A DNA stretch of 38,024 bases from WGAL01 sp964570865 (GCA_964570865.1 CAZMZM010000020.1:1-38024); one strand, 5' to 3'. Positions 6,359 through 15,035 are shown, counted from the first letter of the stretch. Made by a program: numbers and translations. The notes: generated from the letters alone by a model not told the origin.

Positions 6359-9336
6359 TATATCCGAACTACGAATCCGAAACCCTCGCCACCAAAAATT
6401 TTAGCGAGAACGAGATGAGAGATATTTTCTCCTCGGTTGTTGTTACCGTAAATAAGTTTCTGGCTCCGTTTGAAAGAATCATCGACTTCCGGATAATTGA
6501 CAGACCTTTTTCTGCCGAAGAGGGAGAACTTACTCCCAAAGGGACTTACAAACGAAGAGTAATTGAAAAAAACTTTTCTTCCGTTATTGACGGCATGTAC
6601 GTAAAGCAATACATTGAGCTAAAGAATGACTCGATAAACATCCGTGTTCCGAATTGGTTTTTACGAGAAAAAGGAAAACTATCGGATGATATTTATTTGG
6701 ATGGAAATAATATATATATTGCCGATGAAAAACCCACTTTGCAAGTAAAAAGATTAGAAAATCAACTTTATCAAATTGGCGATTTTATTTACGAAATCAA
6801 AACTCACAAAATCGATTTACAAGTATTTCTTACAAATCCGATCTACTGGATTGGCAACAAAGCTCTTTATGATTTTTGCGGCGAGACTATTTTCCAATGG
6901 TACCGTAATCGCGACCCGGAACAAAATATTACTTTTGTTGATGTTGCTAATCGCTCGGAATCATCCGAAGAAGATAAAATACGCCTTAAAGAGTTGCACG
7001 TAGGAGGAGAAAAATCCTTAAGCGGATTAAACATTGCCGGATTCTTACTTCAATCTTCTAAGGAAGAACTTGCGCGAACAGCAGTTGACTATCTCAAATT
7101 TTTAAGCGACGACAACACGCTTCCAATCTACAAAATAGTTGCCGATTTAGTGAAACGTCCGAGAATTACTAATCTGATTGAAATACGCCGTCAGTTACTA
7201 AAAACTGCTATTTACCTTTGTGATAATCACAAATTGGATTGGCTGCTTGAAAAATTCTTCATTGTTAATTATGATATTATCGATGACGGAATTTCACAAG
7301 CATTGATGGCGCAAAAATCAAAAGATATTTTACGGATAATCGAAAAACTAATAGATGCAACAGTAAAAGATTTTTCATCCGAGGATATTAACAGAACTCC
7401 TATTCCCAGTCTCTTTAATTTTCTTGCTAAGTATGTTGAGTTTCATCCGACAAGTTACAGAACAATCCGGAGGATATTAGTTCAATACAAATTACAAGCA
7501 TCGGACGAAGCTATCCGCAAAGAAGCAAGCGAAACACGAAATAAAATCAGACGCGCTTTCCGTAAATGGCTCGGTAGTAATCAACAAGTCGCAGTTGACG
7601 TAGAAACCGGAGAAGAATACTCATGGGAAGATGTTGTAATAATGGAGGAAAATATTGAGCCTTCCGACTTATCCCGAATAAAAAAGGCGCTTGTTGAAAC
7701 GCCGCTTATTCGTGAAGCAATTTTCTTTTTCTCGGAAGGAATGGTAATCCGGTTGGACGATATTTTACCGGCAGGAATTTGGATCAGTTTTTACAAAAAG
7801 TTTACTACACACATTAAGTACCGCGTATCGGTTCAGACCCGCTTTCACGGTTCTTACAATTTTACAATTAATTTAAATGAAACTCTCTCATCCGAAAAAG
7901 TTACACTCGAAAGTGATTGGCTGATAATTGCCTGCTCTGACATTTCGGGACAAAAGCTTACCGACAAGTTCGGCGGCTTCTGGGAAAACTACGGTTTGTG
8001 GACTGAAGAATATAATTCCCACGAAACAGCCGGGCATTATCTCGAACGGATGTCAAAACATCCTGACAAAAACAAACACGACTTGGTTTACCACATCTGG
8101 AGATTTTTTGTTTGGAATGCAGCTTCCGCTTCGTTGAACTTTGTGAAGTTATCGAATTTCACTTTACAGCTCGAAGATTATTCTCCCGATAATTTTATTA
8201 TTCCAAAACACGACTATCAAGTTGGGACACGAATAGTTTCGATCGAAAAAAGAATTCCGTATCATAATTCGGTTACTTTTTTACAAAACTTCTTCCGAAA
8301 ATTTGTAGAATCCGGCACTAATAAATATCCATATCTCAAAAGAGAATCAATCTGGAATCAGATTTACTCGGGAATAATTTCGTCATTGGGAGAAAAAAAA
8401 GGTGCGGAATATTTAAGAAATTTTCAAAAACAACTTATTCCGACTAATAACTTCCCTGACAAAGAAAATGCTCTTGCGCGATTACAATCTTTTTTGAATG
8501 ATATTTCAGAGGGTATTTTCATTCCAAAAAAACTTTTCTTTGCAATTAAGCGTTTTCACCGATGGTTTCAGCTCAACTCTGATGCCTCGCTTGAAGCTCA
8601 GGCAAAAATGTTGAACGAGCTTTACACAACTTACAGCCTTGATGAAATGGAAAAGGAACAACCTGAGACAAGAATAAAATTTTACTTTGAAACTTGTTTT
8701 ACCGAGAGTTCGGCGGAATTAAAGAACGAACTTCTCAAGATTATCAACGAGTTTCACAACAGAAAAATTAAACGGAAAGAGCTTTTGATAATGCTCTCGG
8801 AGATTAAATCAAGATTTGATTTAAAGGAGAAGGAGGAATATTTCTTATCCAGAATAAGCTACTCGCATCTACGTCCGCAGGATAGTGCCGAGATAATGAA
8901 GATTAGCGAAAGCAGTTTGATTAAGGAAAATTTGATTGTCGAGTTTTTTGATTCGGACGGGACTCCGTTTGTAATCCGCCGGCCGATTTCACCAAAAGAA
9001 ATTTCGAGATTACACAGAATTTTTCTGAATGCAAACTTAATGGTGAATTTCAGATCCGAACACCAATTCCTTGCTGCCGTATCAACAAGAGGATTTATTA
9101 TTGGCGGACTGTTTTATCAGCAGATTGACGAAAAAACAGTTTACATGGACAAAGTTGTAGTTGCCGATCAGTTCAGACGAAAAGGAATTAGTGATATTTT
9201 GATGAAAGAATTTTTTAACAGAATGAAAAATGAAAACTTTGAATATGTTACTACCGGATTTTTCCGTCCCGAATATTTTTATAAATTCGGATTTAAGATT
9301 GAAAGAAAATACTCAGGTTTAGCGAAGAAATTGTAA
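6352..9336 (+). CDS. Acyl-CoA synthetase C-terminus, large unidentified middle region and GNAT acetyltransferase domain
   Basis: Listed from its first possible start (GTG 6352), but the frame is open from 6214 and probably continues the preceding gene. Residues 1-70 are the missing synthetase C-terminal subdomain, including the catalytic lysine motif GELTPKGTYKR (Lys63, codon 6538-6540). Residues about 215-400 are helical and may form a solenoid. Residues about 480-650 are mixed, with a stretch LEDYSPDNFII that faintly resembles a kinase catalytic loop. Residues about 870-994 are a GNAT domain, with the acetyl-CoA-binding motif VVVADQFRRKGIS followed by FEYVTTGFF. GNAT enzymes transfer acyl groups from acyl-CoA to amines. 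With the synthetase in cis, the protein could make and use its own acyl-CoA; substrate and acceptor are unknown. It ends 8 bases from the convergent tauE-like gene. Confidence 0.8.
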   Translation: MLIYPNYESETLATKNFSENEMRDIFSSVVVTVNKFLAPFERIIDFRIIDRPFSAEEGELTPKGTYKRRVIEKNFSSVIDGMYVKQYIELKNDSINIRVPNWFLREKGKLSDDIYLDGNNIYIADEKPTLQVKRLENQLYQIGDFIYEIKTHKIDLQVFLTNPIYWIGNKALYDFCGETIFQWYRNRDPEQNITFVDVANRSESSEEDKIRLKELHVGGEKSLSGLNIAGFLLQSSKEELARTAVDYLKFLSDDNTLPIYKIVADLVKRPRITNLIEIRRQLLKTAIYLCDNHKLDWLLEKFFIVNYDIIDDGISQALMAQKSKDILRIIEKLIDATVKDFSSEDINRTPIPSLFNFLAKYVEFHPTSYRTIRRILVQYKLQASDEAIRKEASETRNKIRRAFRKWLGSNQQVAVDVETGEEYSWEDVVIMEENIEPSDLSRIKKALVETPLIREAIFFFSEGMVIRLDDILPAGIWISFYKKFTTHIKYRVSVQTRFHGSYNFTINLNETLSSEKVTLESDWLIIACSDISGQKLTDKFGGFWENYGLWTEEYNSHETAGHYLERMSKHPDKNKHDLVYHIWRFFVWNAASASLNFVKLSNFTLQLEDYSPDNFIIPKHDYQVGTRIVSIEKRIPYHNSVTFLQNFFRKFVESGTNKYPYLKRESIWNQIYSGIISSLGEKKGAEYLRNFQKQLIPTNNFPDKENALARLQSFLNDISEGIFIPKKLFFAIKRFHRWFQLNSDASLEAQAKMLNELYTTYSLDEMEKEQPETRIKFYFETCFTESSAELKNELLKIINEFHNRKIKRKELLIMLSEIKSRFDLKEKEEYFLSRISYSHLRPQDSAEIMKISESSLIKENLIVEFFDSDGTPFVIRRPISPKEISRLHRIFLNANLMVNFRSEHQFLAAVSTRGFIIGGLFYQQIDEKTVYMDKVVVADQFRRKGISDILMKEFFNRMKNENFEYVTTGFFRPEYFYKFGFKIERKYSGLAKKL

Positions 9337-9344
9337 ACATTTTT

Positions 9345-10145
9345 TTAAAGCGTACTTGCAATTTTAACAGTTGCTAAAATCAAATATGTAAGAAAAACTA
9401 TTTTAACGGATTTTTCCGAAATTCTGTGCCCGAGTTTAGCGCCGATAGTTCCGCCGATTATTGCTCCCACTGCCATTGGGATTGCCGCATGAAGATTAAT
9501 TAAACCTAACGGACTGTTGCTTAACCCGTATTCAAAATTTGCTACCCAGTAACTTATACTTGAAATAAAAATAGTAATAAATACTGCAAAAGTTGAGGTG
9601 CCGATTGAACGCTTAAACGGAACCGAAAAAAGGTAAGTTAGTATTGGAACAACAAAAATGCCTCCCCCGATTCCGGCAGAAGAAGCAACAGCTCCAATAA
9701 TAAAACCGATAAAAATTAGCCAGAGACGGTTAAAGTTATAAACTTTAAATTGAATATTTTTCATCTCAAGCAACATTCTAATAATTATTAAGAAAAGGAA
9801 AAAGAGTAGCGAAACTTTTGAATAATTTGGATCGAGTTTGATAAAAACCAGAGGAATAACAAAAGCGGTTACAAAAGAACCGGAACCCAACAATAACGCT
9901 AATGCAAAATCAACATTTTTTAACTTTATATGATTTACCAAACCGCTTCCCGATGAAAATAAAGCTGTAAAATGAGAAGTAACAATTGCGATAAAAATCA
10001 ACTTAGACGATGTTACTCCGATCAACGGAAGCAGAAAATAAAGGAATGGTATATAAATTATTCCGCCTCCGATTCCGATTAACCCCGAACCTATTCCGGC
10101 AAACATACCGACAAGCAAAAAAACTACTAAATAAATACTTTCCAT
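9345..10145 (-). CDS. TauE/SafE family sulfite/organosulfonate permease
   Basis: A 266-residue membrane protein with about eight hydrophobic segments and the internal repeat typical of the TauE/SafE family: GIGSGLIGIGGG near residues 17-28 and SSAGIGGGIFVVP near 155-168. Family members are linked to export or uptake of sulfite, sulfonates or other anions, often without direct proof. The frame extends to a TTG at 10232, but I chose the ATG at 10145. It starts the conserved first helix and gives a normal family length, and a candidate promoter lies at 10175-10206, inside the extended reading frame. It converges on the acyl-CoA synthetase/GNAT gene. No sulfur-metabolism gene is adjacent, so the substrate is open. 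Confidence 0.85.
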   Translation of the reverse strand: MESIYLVVFLLVGMFAGIGSGLIGIGGGIIYIPFLYFLLPLIGVTSSKLIFIAIVTSHFTALFSSGSGLVNHIKLKNVDFALALLLGSGSFVTAFVIPLVFIKLDPNYSKVSLLFFLFLIIIRMLLEMKNIQFKVYNFNRLWLIFIGFIIGAVASSAGIGGGIFVVPILTYLFSVPFKRSIGTSTFAVFITIFISSISYWVANFEYGLSNSPLGLINLHAAIPMAVGAIIGGTIGAKLGHRISEKSVKIVFLTYLILATVKIASTL

Positions 10146-10174
10146 TAACAGCTTAAGATTTTTAGAATAAAGAA

Positions 10175-10206
10175 CAAATATAAAGTTCTTTCCTTTGAAA
10201 ACACAA
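10175..10206 (-). promoter_or_regulatory. Candidate Bacteroidota-type promoter for the TauE-like gene
   Basis: On the minus strand TATATTTG (10182-10175) matches the -7 element TAnnTTTG exactly, with TTG 21 bases upstream (10206-10204). Transcription would begin around 10168, giving a short leader before the ATG at 10145. The motif is short and the region AT-rich, so a chance match is possible. Confidence 0.4.
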
Positions 10207-10232
10207 TGAGTAATATTATCCAATTCGAACAA

Positions 10233-10533
10233 TCCAGTAAATCAACAAAAAATATTGTCTCAGAATAGAAATCATTGGCTTTTATTGGCCAAAATAATTA
10301 CATTTGTGTACCCTCAACCCCTTCTATATATCTGCTTGTAAGTAACAACTCGCGCCCGTGAGTTGTTGCTTACGTAATTAACAATCTTCTTATTTTATCA
10401 AAAAAACCGTCGTTAATTTTCATTTCATTTATTTACAATTCATAAATTACTTATTGAATAGAATCTATAAACATCAATAATGACAGCAAGCTAATGGATT
10501 ATTAGTAATTACAAAGGAATTATTTTGGGTTAT
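10233..10533. other. Intergenic region with a long hairpin
   Basis: About 300 bases between the GSCFA gene and the TauE-like gene, both on the minus strand. No coding sequence is supported. It contains the strong hairpin at 10338-10373 (separate entry) and a TTGGCC-rich short palindromic patch near 10275-10292. Confidence 0.5.
10338..10373. repeat. 14-bp GC-capped inverted repeat (REP-like hairpin)
   Basis: GTAAGTAACAACTC (10338-10351) pairs with GAGTTGTTGCTTAC (10360-10373): 13 Watson-Crick pairs and one wobble or mismatch, around an 8-base GC-rich loop. Neither strand has a T-run after the stem, so it is not a standard intrinsic terminator. It could be a REP-like dispersed element, a short mobile palindrome, or an RNA structure that slows transcription or protects the end of the GSCFA transcript. 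Confidence 0.6.
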
Positions 10534-11508
10534 TTAACTACTAAGATTTTCTTTTTCAGAAGTAAAATCAACGTGTGAATATTTTAGTTCTAACTCTTCA
10601 ATACGTTTTAATGTTTTATCAATAAAATTTCGGGTTTCTTCCGAATTTCTATTCCTAATTCTATGTTTAGATGCCACAACAACTTTGTAGATTTCCTGCA
10701 ATTCAATTTTCGTATCTTCCGAAAAAAAAGTATCACTAAATTTTTCCCAAATATAATTTACAGCCACCATATTGGGATGGACTAAATCTTCATCATAAAA
10801 ACGGTAATCGCGTAAATCATCAAGTAAAATCTCATAGGAAGGGAAATAAAAAACATCCGCACACTCTTGTAAAATCTTTTCGACCGAAAGTATAAGAGTT
10901 GCCTTACTCCGCCCGTTTTCGACAGCTCCATCCTTCCAATGCCGAACAGGGCTAACAGTTAACACAACTTGTATGTGCGGATTTAGCATTCGCAAATATT
11001 TTATTGAGCGGGCAATTGATTTAACGGTATCATCTAACGAAAGTTTTTCCCGCGTAAATTCAGAAGCCGGAAGTTTGTGGCAGTTGGAAACTATGCGATT
11101 TGTTGCATTATACCGGTAAACCCAAACAGTTCCGAAAGTGATAATGGCAATATCTGCATTGAGGATAAAATCTCGTGTGCGCGAAATTCCGCTATTTATT
11201 TTATTGAGAATTTCATCTTTATTATCTGAAGAAAAAGAACTGTGGTGAAAAAAGCTGTGATATTCGCCGTTGGAAAAAATCAAATCATTGCCGGAAAATT
11301 TGCGGTTATCAAAAGTAAGCTTTATGGAATTTTCAATTGAAACAGGATTGTAAATGACTCCGAAAGGGTTCTGCATAATGTTAAACTTATGCTCGATTAA
11401 TTTTTCGGCAATGTTATCAGCAAAACAAGAGCCAAGTGTTACTATTCTACTATCCGGATTAATACTCAGCGCGGAACGCTCAGGTTTTATCTCAGTCCTG
11501 AATTTCAT
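10534..11508 (-). CDS. GSCFA domain-containing protein (SGNH-hydrolase-like)
   Basis: The 324-residue product has the defining motif GSCFADNIAEKL (GSCFA at residues 26-30) and a later DEDLVHPNMVAVNYIW block near residue 240, which may supply the Asp/His pair of an SGNH-type esterase. GSCFA proteins are widespread in Bacteroidota and some Proteobacteria and are not biochemically well characterised; a carbohydrate or ester hydrolase role is inferred from the fold. No signal peptide is seen, so the protein is likely cytoplasmic. The start codon overlaps the stop of the upstream Nfu-like gene by 4 bases (ATGA), which indicates translational coupling within the rsmI operon. A functional link to those neighbours is not evident. 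Confidence 0.9.
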   Translation of the reverse strand: MKFRTEIKPERSALSINPDSRIVTLGSCFADNIAEKLIEHKFNIMQNPFGVIYNPVSIENSIKLTFDNRKFSGNDLIFSNGEYHSFFHHSSFSSDNKDEILNKINSGISRTRDFILNADIAIITFGTVWVYRYNATNRIVSNCHKLPASEFTREKLSLDDTVKSIARSIKYLRMLNPHIQVVLTVSPVRHWKDGAVENGRSKATLILSVEKILQECADVFYFPSYEILLDDLRDYRFYDEDLVHPNMVAVNYIWEKFSDTFFSEDTKIELQEIYKVVVASKHRIRNRNSEETRNFIDKTLKRIEELELKYSHVDFTSEKENLSS

Positions 11509-12041
11509 GATAAGATTTCAATCTCAAGAGGTTCGGGTAGTTCTCTGCTTAATGTTCTTCTTATCATCCTTAATGTGCTTTCCGCAGAAATAGCGCTATC
11601 CGAACGAGTAGCAATAAATTTAAGCTTTATCGAATGATCTTCAAAACCGACAATATTAATCTCTCCGCCGTCGTTAATCAAATAAGGTAATATTTTAGTC
11701 TGAATTATAGCATTAGCTTTTGCTATAATAGGAGGATATTCTTGTTCCTTGTTTTCAATCTTATTCAACTTTTCAAAATCAAAATTCTGCATTATTTCCA
11801 CTAACGATTTCTGTACTTTTCCCCAACTAACATTATTATCTTTTTCCAGAGTAATAAACCTTTCGGAATACCAAATACTTTTTACTCCTTCTATTTTAAA
11901 TAACGATTTTGCCAACGGGTCTGAAACAGCAGCAGACGGGTTATCATAACTAACAACTTTATTTTTTATCAACTTCTTTTTTAAAACAAATTTTAACGCA
12001 TTAGGATTTTGAGTAGTAATAACATCAACAACAACAGGCAA
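11505..12041 (-). CDS. Nfu/NifU-like protein lacking the Fe-S cysteines
   Basis: The start is the TTG at 12041, because GGAGG lies 7 bases upstream of it; the longer TTG frame from 12062 would include that ribosome site. The 178-residue product has an Nfu N-terminal domain (about residues 4-90, with TTQNPNALKFVL and SDPLAKSLFKIEGV) and a NifU C-terminal domain (about 105-178, with LPYLINDGGEINIV). In normal Nfu proteins the second domain carries a CxxC pair that holds a [4Fe-4S] cluster. Here the aligned positions are Ser147 and Ala150, and the whole protein has no cysteine. It therefore cannot bind a cluster in the usual way and may be a structural or regulatory relative. It follows rsmI after a single base and overlaps the GSCFA gene by 4 bases. 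Confidence 0.85.
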   Translation of the reverse strand: MPVVVDVITTQNPNALKFVLKKKLIKNKVVSYDNPSAAVSDPLAKSLFKIEGVKSIWYSERFITLEKDNNVSWGKVQKSLVEIMQNFDFEKLNKIENKEQEYPPIIAKANAIIQTKILPYLINDGGEINIVGFEDHSIKLKFIATRSDSAISAESTLRMIRRTLSRELPEPLEIEILS

Positions 12042-12042
12042 T

Positions 12043-12738
12043 TTATTTCCTCCTATTTTCAATTATTAACACAAATACGCCTTTTAATTTTTTTTGTTCG
12101 GCAAATTTACTAATATTTCCGATTTTTCCTCTGAAAAATTTTTCGGTATCCATTGTTAAATTGTAAGCCAAAGCAACTTCTTGATTTGCTCCGAAAACCG
12201 AAGAAACTTCGGCAAGTAATTTCCTCAGGCGGTAAGGTGTCTCCATTAATATTAGCAATTCATTCTTATTTTTTAAGGAGTAAAGCGCTTTTCGCCGCAT
12301 CTCTTTTTTTTGAGGCAGCCATCCGGCAAAGTAAAAATTGTTAAGCTCAAATCCGGAACCAATCAACGCGGTTATCATCGAATTAGCACCCGGAAGCGGG
12401 ACAACACGAATATCTGTTTTAAGTACTTCTTGTAACAAAAAAGTTCCCGGATCTGAAAACACAGGAGAGCCGGCATCGGAGATTAATGCGTTTTTTTCAC
12501 CCTCTTTTATTTTAGAAATTACTTCAAAAACAGAATCTTGTTCATTATGCTCGTTTAACGAAATAAGTTCCTTCGGCTCAATTCCTAATTTGGAAAATAG
12601 TCTCCATGCTTCTTTAAATTCTTCACATATAATTAAGTCGGCTTCCTTAAGCGTTTCGATTGCTCGTAAAGTAATATCTTGATAATTTCCAATTGGAGTC
12701 GGGACTAAAAACAACACCGATTTTTTCTTCCGAGACAA
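12043..12738 (-). CDS. rsmI: 16S rRNA (cytidine-1402-2'-O)-methyltransferase RsmI
   Basis: A tetrapyrrole-methylase-fold SAM-dependent methyltransferase of 231 residues. The signature pieces are FLVPTPIGNYQDITLRA near residue 10, LISDAGSPVFSDPG near 85, and PGANSMITAL near 117. RsmI adds a 2'-O-methyl group to C1402 in the decoding centre of 16S rRNA. At 231 residues it lacks the ~50-residue C-terminal part of the E. coli enzyme, as do many Bacteroidota homologues, so the exact rRNA specificity is less certain. The TTG start at 12738 is supported by AGAGG 8 bases upstream. It is the first gene of a three-gene operon with the Nfu-like and GSCFA genes. Confidence 0.85.
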   Translation of the reverse strand: MSRKKKSVLFLVPTPIGNYQDITLRAIETLKEADLIICEEFKEAWRLFSKLGIEPKELISLNEHNEQDSVFEVISKIKEGEKNALISDAGSPVFSDPGTFLLQEVLKTDIRVVPLPGANSMITALIGSGFELNNFYFAGWLPQKKEMRRKALYSLKNKNELLILMETPYRLRKLLAEVSSVFGANQEVALAYNLTMDTEKFFRGKIGNISKFAEQKKLKGVFVLIIENRRK

Positions 12739-12811
12739 AAGTAAAACCTCTGCAGTAAATAAATTAAAAAATATTTAGGATTTTCCAGAACAAAAAAATA
12801 GACTTAATATA

Positions 12812-14815
12812 TCAGGCAGTATGTGGTTCCTCTTCCTTGCTCTTGCTTTCGGTTAAAGGTACAGTGAAAACAATCTCTGTTCCTAAACCCTTTTCACTTT
12901 CAACTCTAAGTGTACCACTGTTAAGTTCTACTGATTCCTTCACTAAAATTAATCCAAGCCCTGTCCCTTTTTCTCCCGCTGTGCCAACTCCTGAAACTTT
13001 ATTAACATTCCAGAGATTTTTTACCTCTTCCTCTGTCATTCCAATTCCTGTATCAGCAACAATTACCATGGCATTGTTATTGGTTTTATCTATTTTTGTT
13101 GAAACAGTTATTTGTCCGCCCGATGAAGTAAACTTCAGACAGTTGTTGATCAAATTTCTTAATGCCGTAGAAAATAAATCTTCGTCACAGTAACAATGTG
13201 GCTGATTATCAAAATTAACTTTTAAATCAATATTTTTTGAATTTGCCGATTGAGTAAAATAGGATACCGTTTTAAGAATAATAGAATTAAGAGGATAAAC
13301 AGCTTTTTGTACTTTGATTGTACCGGTTTGAGAGCGTGCCCATGTAAGAATATTTTCAACCATATCAAGCAATTTTTGCGAAGAACCTCTTAAAGTACTT
13401 ATTGCTTCATGCAAATCGTTTTTATCATAATTATTAAAATCGGTTAATATCAAATCGGTATATCCCAGCAATGTAGAAAACGGATTTTTAAGGTCGTGCG
13501 CTACTATACTGAAAAGCTTATTTTTTTCCTCTAATGCTACAGTAAGTTCTTTCTCTTTTTGCTTTACCTTTTTATTTTGCAACAAAATAATTACAAAGAA
13601 AAAGGAGAATAAAAATCCAATGAAAATAAAAATAGTTAACAAGGTTCTCGAATGCGACAAATCACTTTTTAACTGCTGATTATTCTTAATGATTTTGCCC
13701 GCATCTAAAATAGTTTGAAGTTCTTCTATTCGTTTCCGCGATTCTTCCACTGAACGCTTTTCCCTCAGCTCCACGTACTTTTTGGCATAATCAATTGCTT
13801 TGTCGGGATTGGAGTGACTTAAGATAACCATATAATTATGATACAATTCTATCAATCCATCATAATACTGAATTTTCTTAGCAATGTTTTCACTTTTTTG
13901 AAGTACCGCAAAAGCTTTATCATCCTCATTCAGAGCATGATAAACCAGCCCTAAACGATTGTAATTGATTACTATGCCAATTTTGAAATTTATTTTTTCC
14001 GCAAGATTCAAAGCTTTTAATAAATAAGCTAAAGCCTGTCCGTATCTCTCTTGATAATAAGCAACTCCGCCGAGGCCGGAATAAGCATTTTCAATCCCAA
14101 ACGGATTATCCAAATCAATAAATTTATTGAGTGTTAAAATATAGTAGCTTAACGCTTTATCATAAAGTTTTTGATTGAAATAAATATAGGCTAATCTACC
14201 TTGAGCGACATAAATGCCGAATTCATCATGGATTTTTCTGCGAATTTGAATTGTTTCCACAAAATACTTTTCTGCTTTATCATACAACTTAAGCTGACTA
14301 AACCAGATACCTGCCTGAATATCCGTAAAAGCAATTCCTCTTAAATTGTGCAGTTTTTCAAATATTTCTCGAGCCTGAAAAATATTTTTCAGTGCAAGAA
14401 AATACTTCTCTTTATATCCATAATATCCCCCGATGTTATTAAAAGAATATGCAATTTGAATTGAATCATTAACAATAACCGCATTATTAAGTGCACGTTT
14501 ATAGTTGAAAAAAGAGGAATCATATTCGCTCATGTTTCTATAGATTACACCAATATAGTTATATGATTGAGCCTTTTTTTCGTAAAGATGATGTTTGTCT
14601 GCAATTTTAAGAGCTATCTTTCCATATTTTAAAGCTTTTTCAGTATTCCTGGCTCTAAATTTCCAACATATTTTAAGTAGGGTATCAAGCTGAACCATGT
14701 CAGACTTAGAACGGAGAGATTCAAGCAAAGGGTCCTTTTCCGCCGAAGTTTGAGCAAAAACTGACACACTGAATAACATTGATATTATGAATATATATAA
14801 GGCTTTGGATTTCAT
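12812..14815 (-). CDS. TPR-containing sensor histidine kinase
   Basis: The 667-residue protein has a signal peptide (about 1-21, ending VFAQ), a periplasmic region of about seven tetratricopeptide repeats (30-345), a short helix, one membrane segment (about 388-412) and a cytoplasmic kinase. The phospho-acceptor motif is FSIVAHDLKNPF, with His near residue 440. The ATP-binding domain has NNCLKF near 556, DTGIGM near 586 and KGTGLGL near 615. Family knowledge: such kinases sense an unknown periplasmic signal through TPRs and pass phosphate to a response regulator. No receiver domain or response-regulator gene is present nearby, so the partner is encoded elsewhere. The gene follows the ftsZ terminator on the same strand and has its own upstream region with two inverted repeats. 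Confidence 0.93.
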   Translation of the reverse strand: MKSKALYIFIISMLFSVSVFAQTSAEKDPLLESLRSKSDMVQLDTLLKICWKFRARNTEKALKYGKIALKIADKHHLYEKKAQSYNYIGVIYRNMSEYDSSFFNYKRALNNAVIVNDSIQIAYSFNNIGGYYGYKEKYFLALKNIFQAREIFEKLHNLRGIAFTDIQAGIWFSQLKLYDKAEKYFVETIQIRRKIHDEFGIYVAQGRLAYIYFNQKLYDKALSYYILTLNKFIDLDNPFGIENAYSGLGGVAYYQERYGQALAYLLKALNLAEKINFKIGIVINYNRLGLVYHALNEDDKAFAVLQKSENIAKKIQYYDGLIELYHNYMVILSHSNPDKAIDYAKKYVELREKRSVEESRKRIEELQTILDAGKIIKNNQQLKSDLSHSRTLLTIFIFIGFLFSFFFVIILLQNKKVKQKEKELTVALEEKNKLFSIVAHDLKNPFSTLLGYTDLILTDFNNYDKNDLHEAISTLRGSSQKLLDMVENILTWARSQTGTIKVQKAVYPLNSIILKTVSYFTQSANSKNIDLKVNFDNQPHCYCDEDLFSTALRNLINNCLKFTSSGGQITVSTKIDKTNNNAMVIVADTGIGMTEEEVKNLWNVNKVSGVGTAGEKGTGLGLILVKESVELNSGTLRVESEKGLGTEIVFTVPLTESKSKEEEPHTA

Positions 14816-14830
14816 CTAAACAATAATTAC

Positions 14831-14850
14831 TGTAACAAATAATAGTTACA
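14831..14850. promoter_or_regulatory. Inverted repeat TGTAAC-N8-GTTACA upstream of the histidine kinase
   Basis: Perfect 6-bp arms at 14831-14836 and 14845-14850 lie 16-35 bases upstream of the kinase start codon. The size and spacing fit a dimeric regulator site or a leader hairpin. No regulator can be named. Confidence 0.35.
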
Positions 14851-14876
14851 ATTTATGAAAATAAATCTTCAATACA

Positions 14877-14896
14877 AAATAGAAATCTTTCTATTT
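14877..14896. promoter_or_regulatory. 20-bp near-perfect palindrome upstream of the histidine kinase
   Basis: AAATAGAAA (14877-14885) and TTTCTATTT (14888-14896) form perfect 9-bp arms around two bases. The site lies 62-81 bases upstream of the kinase start, where an operator would be expected. It has no T-run and lies well beyond the ftsZ terminator, so it is not needed for termination. The binding protein is unknown. Confidence 0.45.
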
Positions 14897-14980
14897 ACAG
14901 ATAATTTTGATTGAATGTTTTATAATGAAAATTAATCATGGAAGAGAAAAATAATACCGGAATTTTCTATTCGTTATAAT

Positions 14981-15035
14981 AAAAAAATATGCCGTACTCA
15001 ACCTTCATTTGCCACAACGAGGAGAGAGTACGGCA
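14981..15035 (-). terminator. Rho-independent terminator of the dcw operon after ftsZ
   Basis: TGCCGTACTC (14990-14999) pairs perfectly with GAGTACGGCA (15026-15035), a 10-bp GC-containing stem with a 26-base loop that may pair further inside (CCT/AGG). On the minus strand the stem is followed at once by TATTTTTTT. It begins about 30 bases after the ftsZ stop codon. Confidence 0.85.

Noticed and set aside
10146..10232. 29-residue N-terminal extension of the TauE-like protein from a TTG at 10232
   Set aside because: No ribosome site, no family similarity, and a candidate promoter lies inside it.
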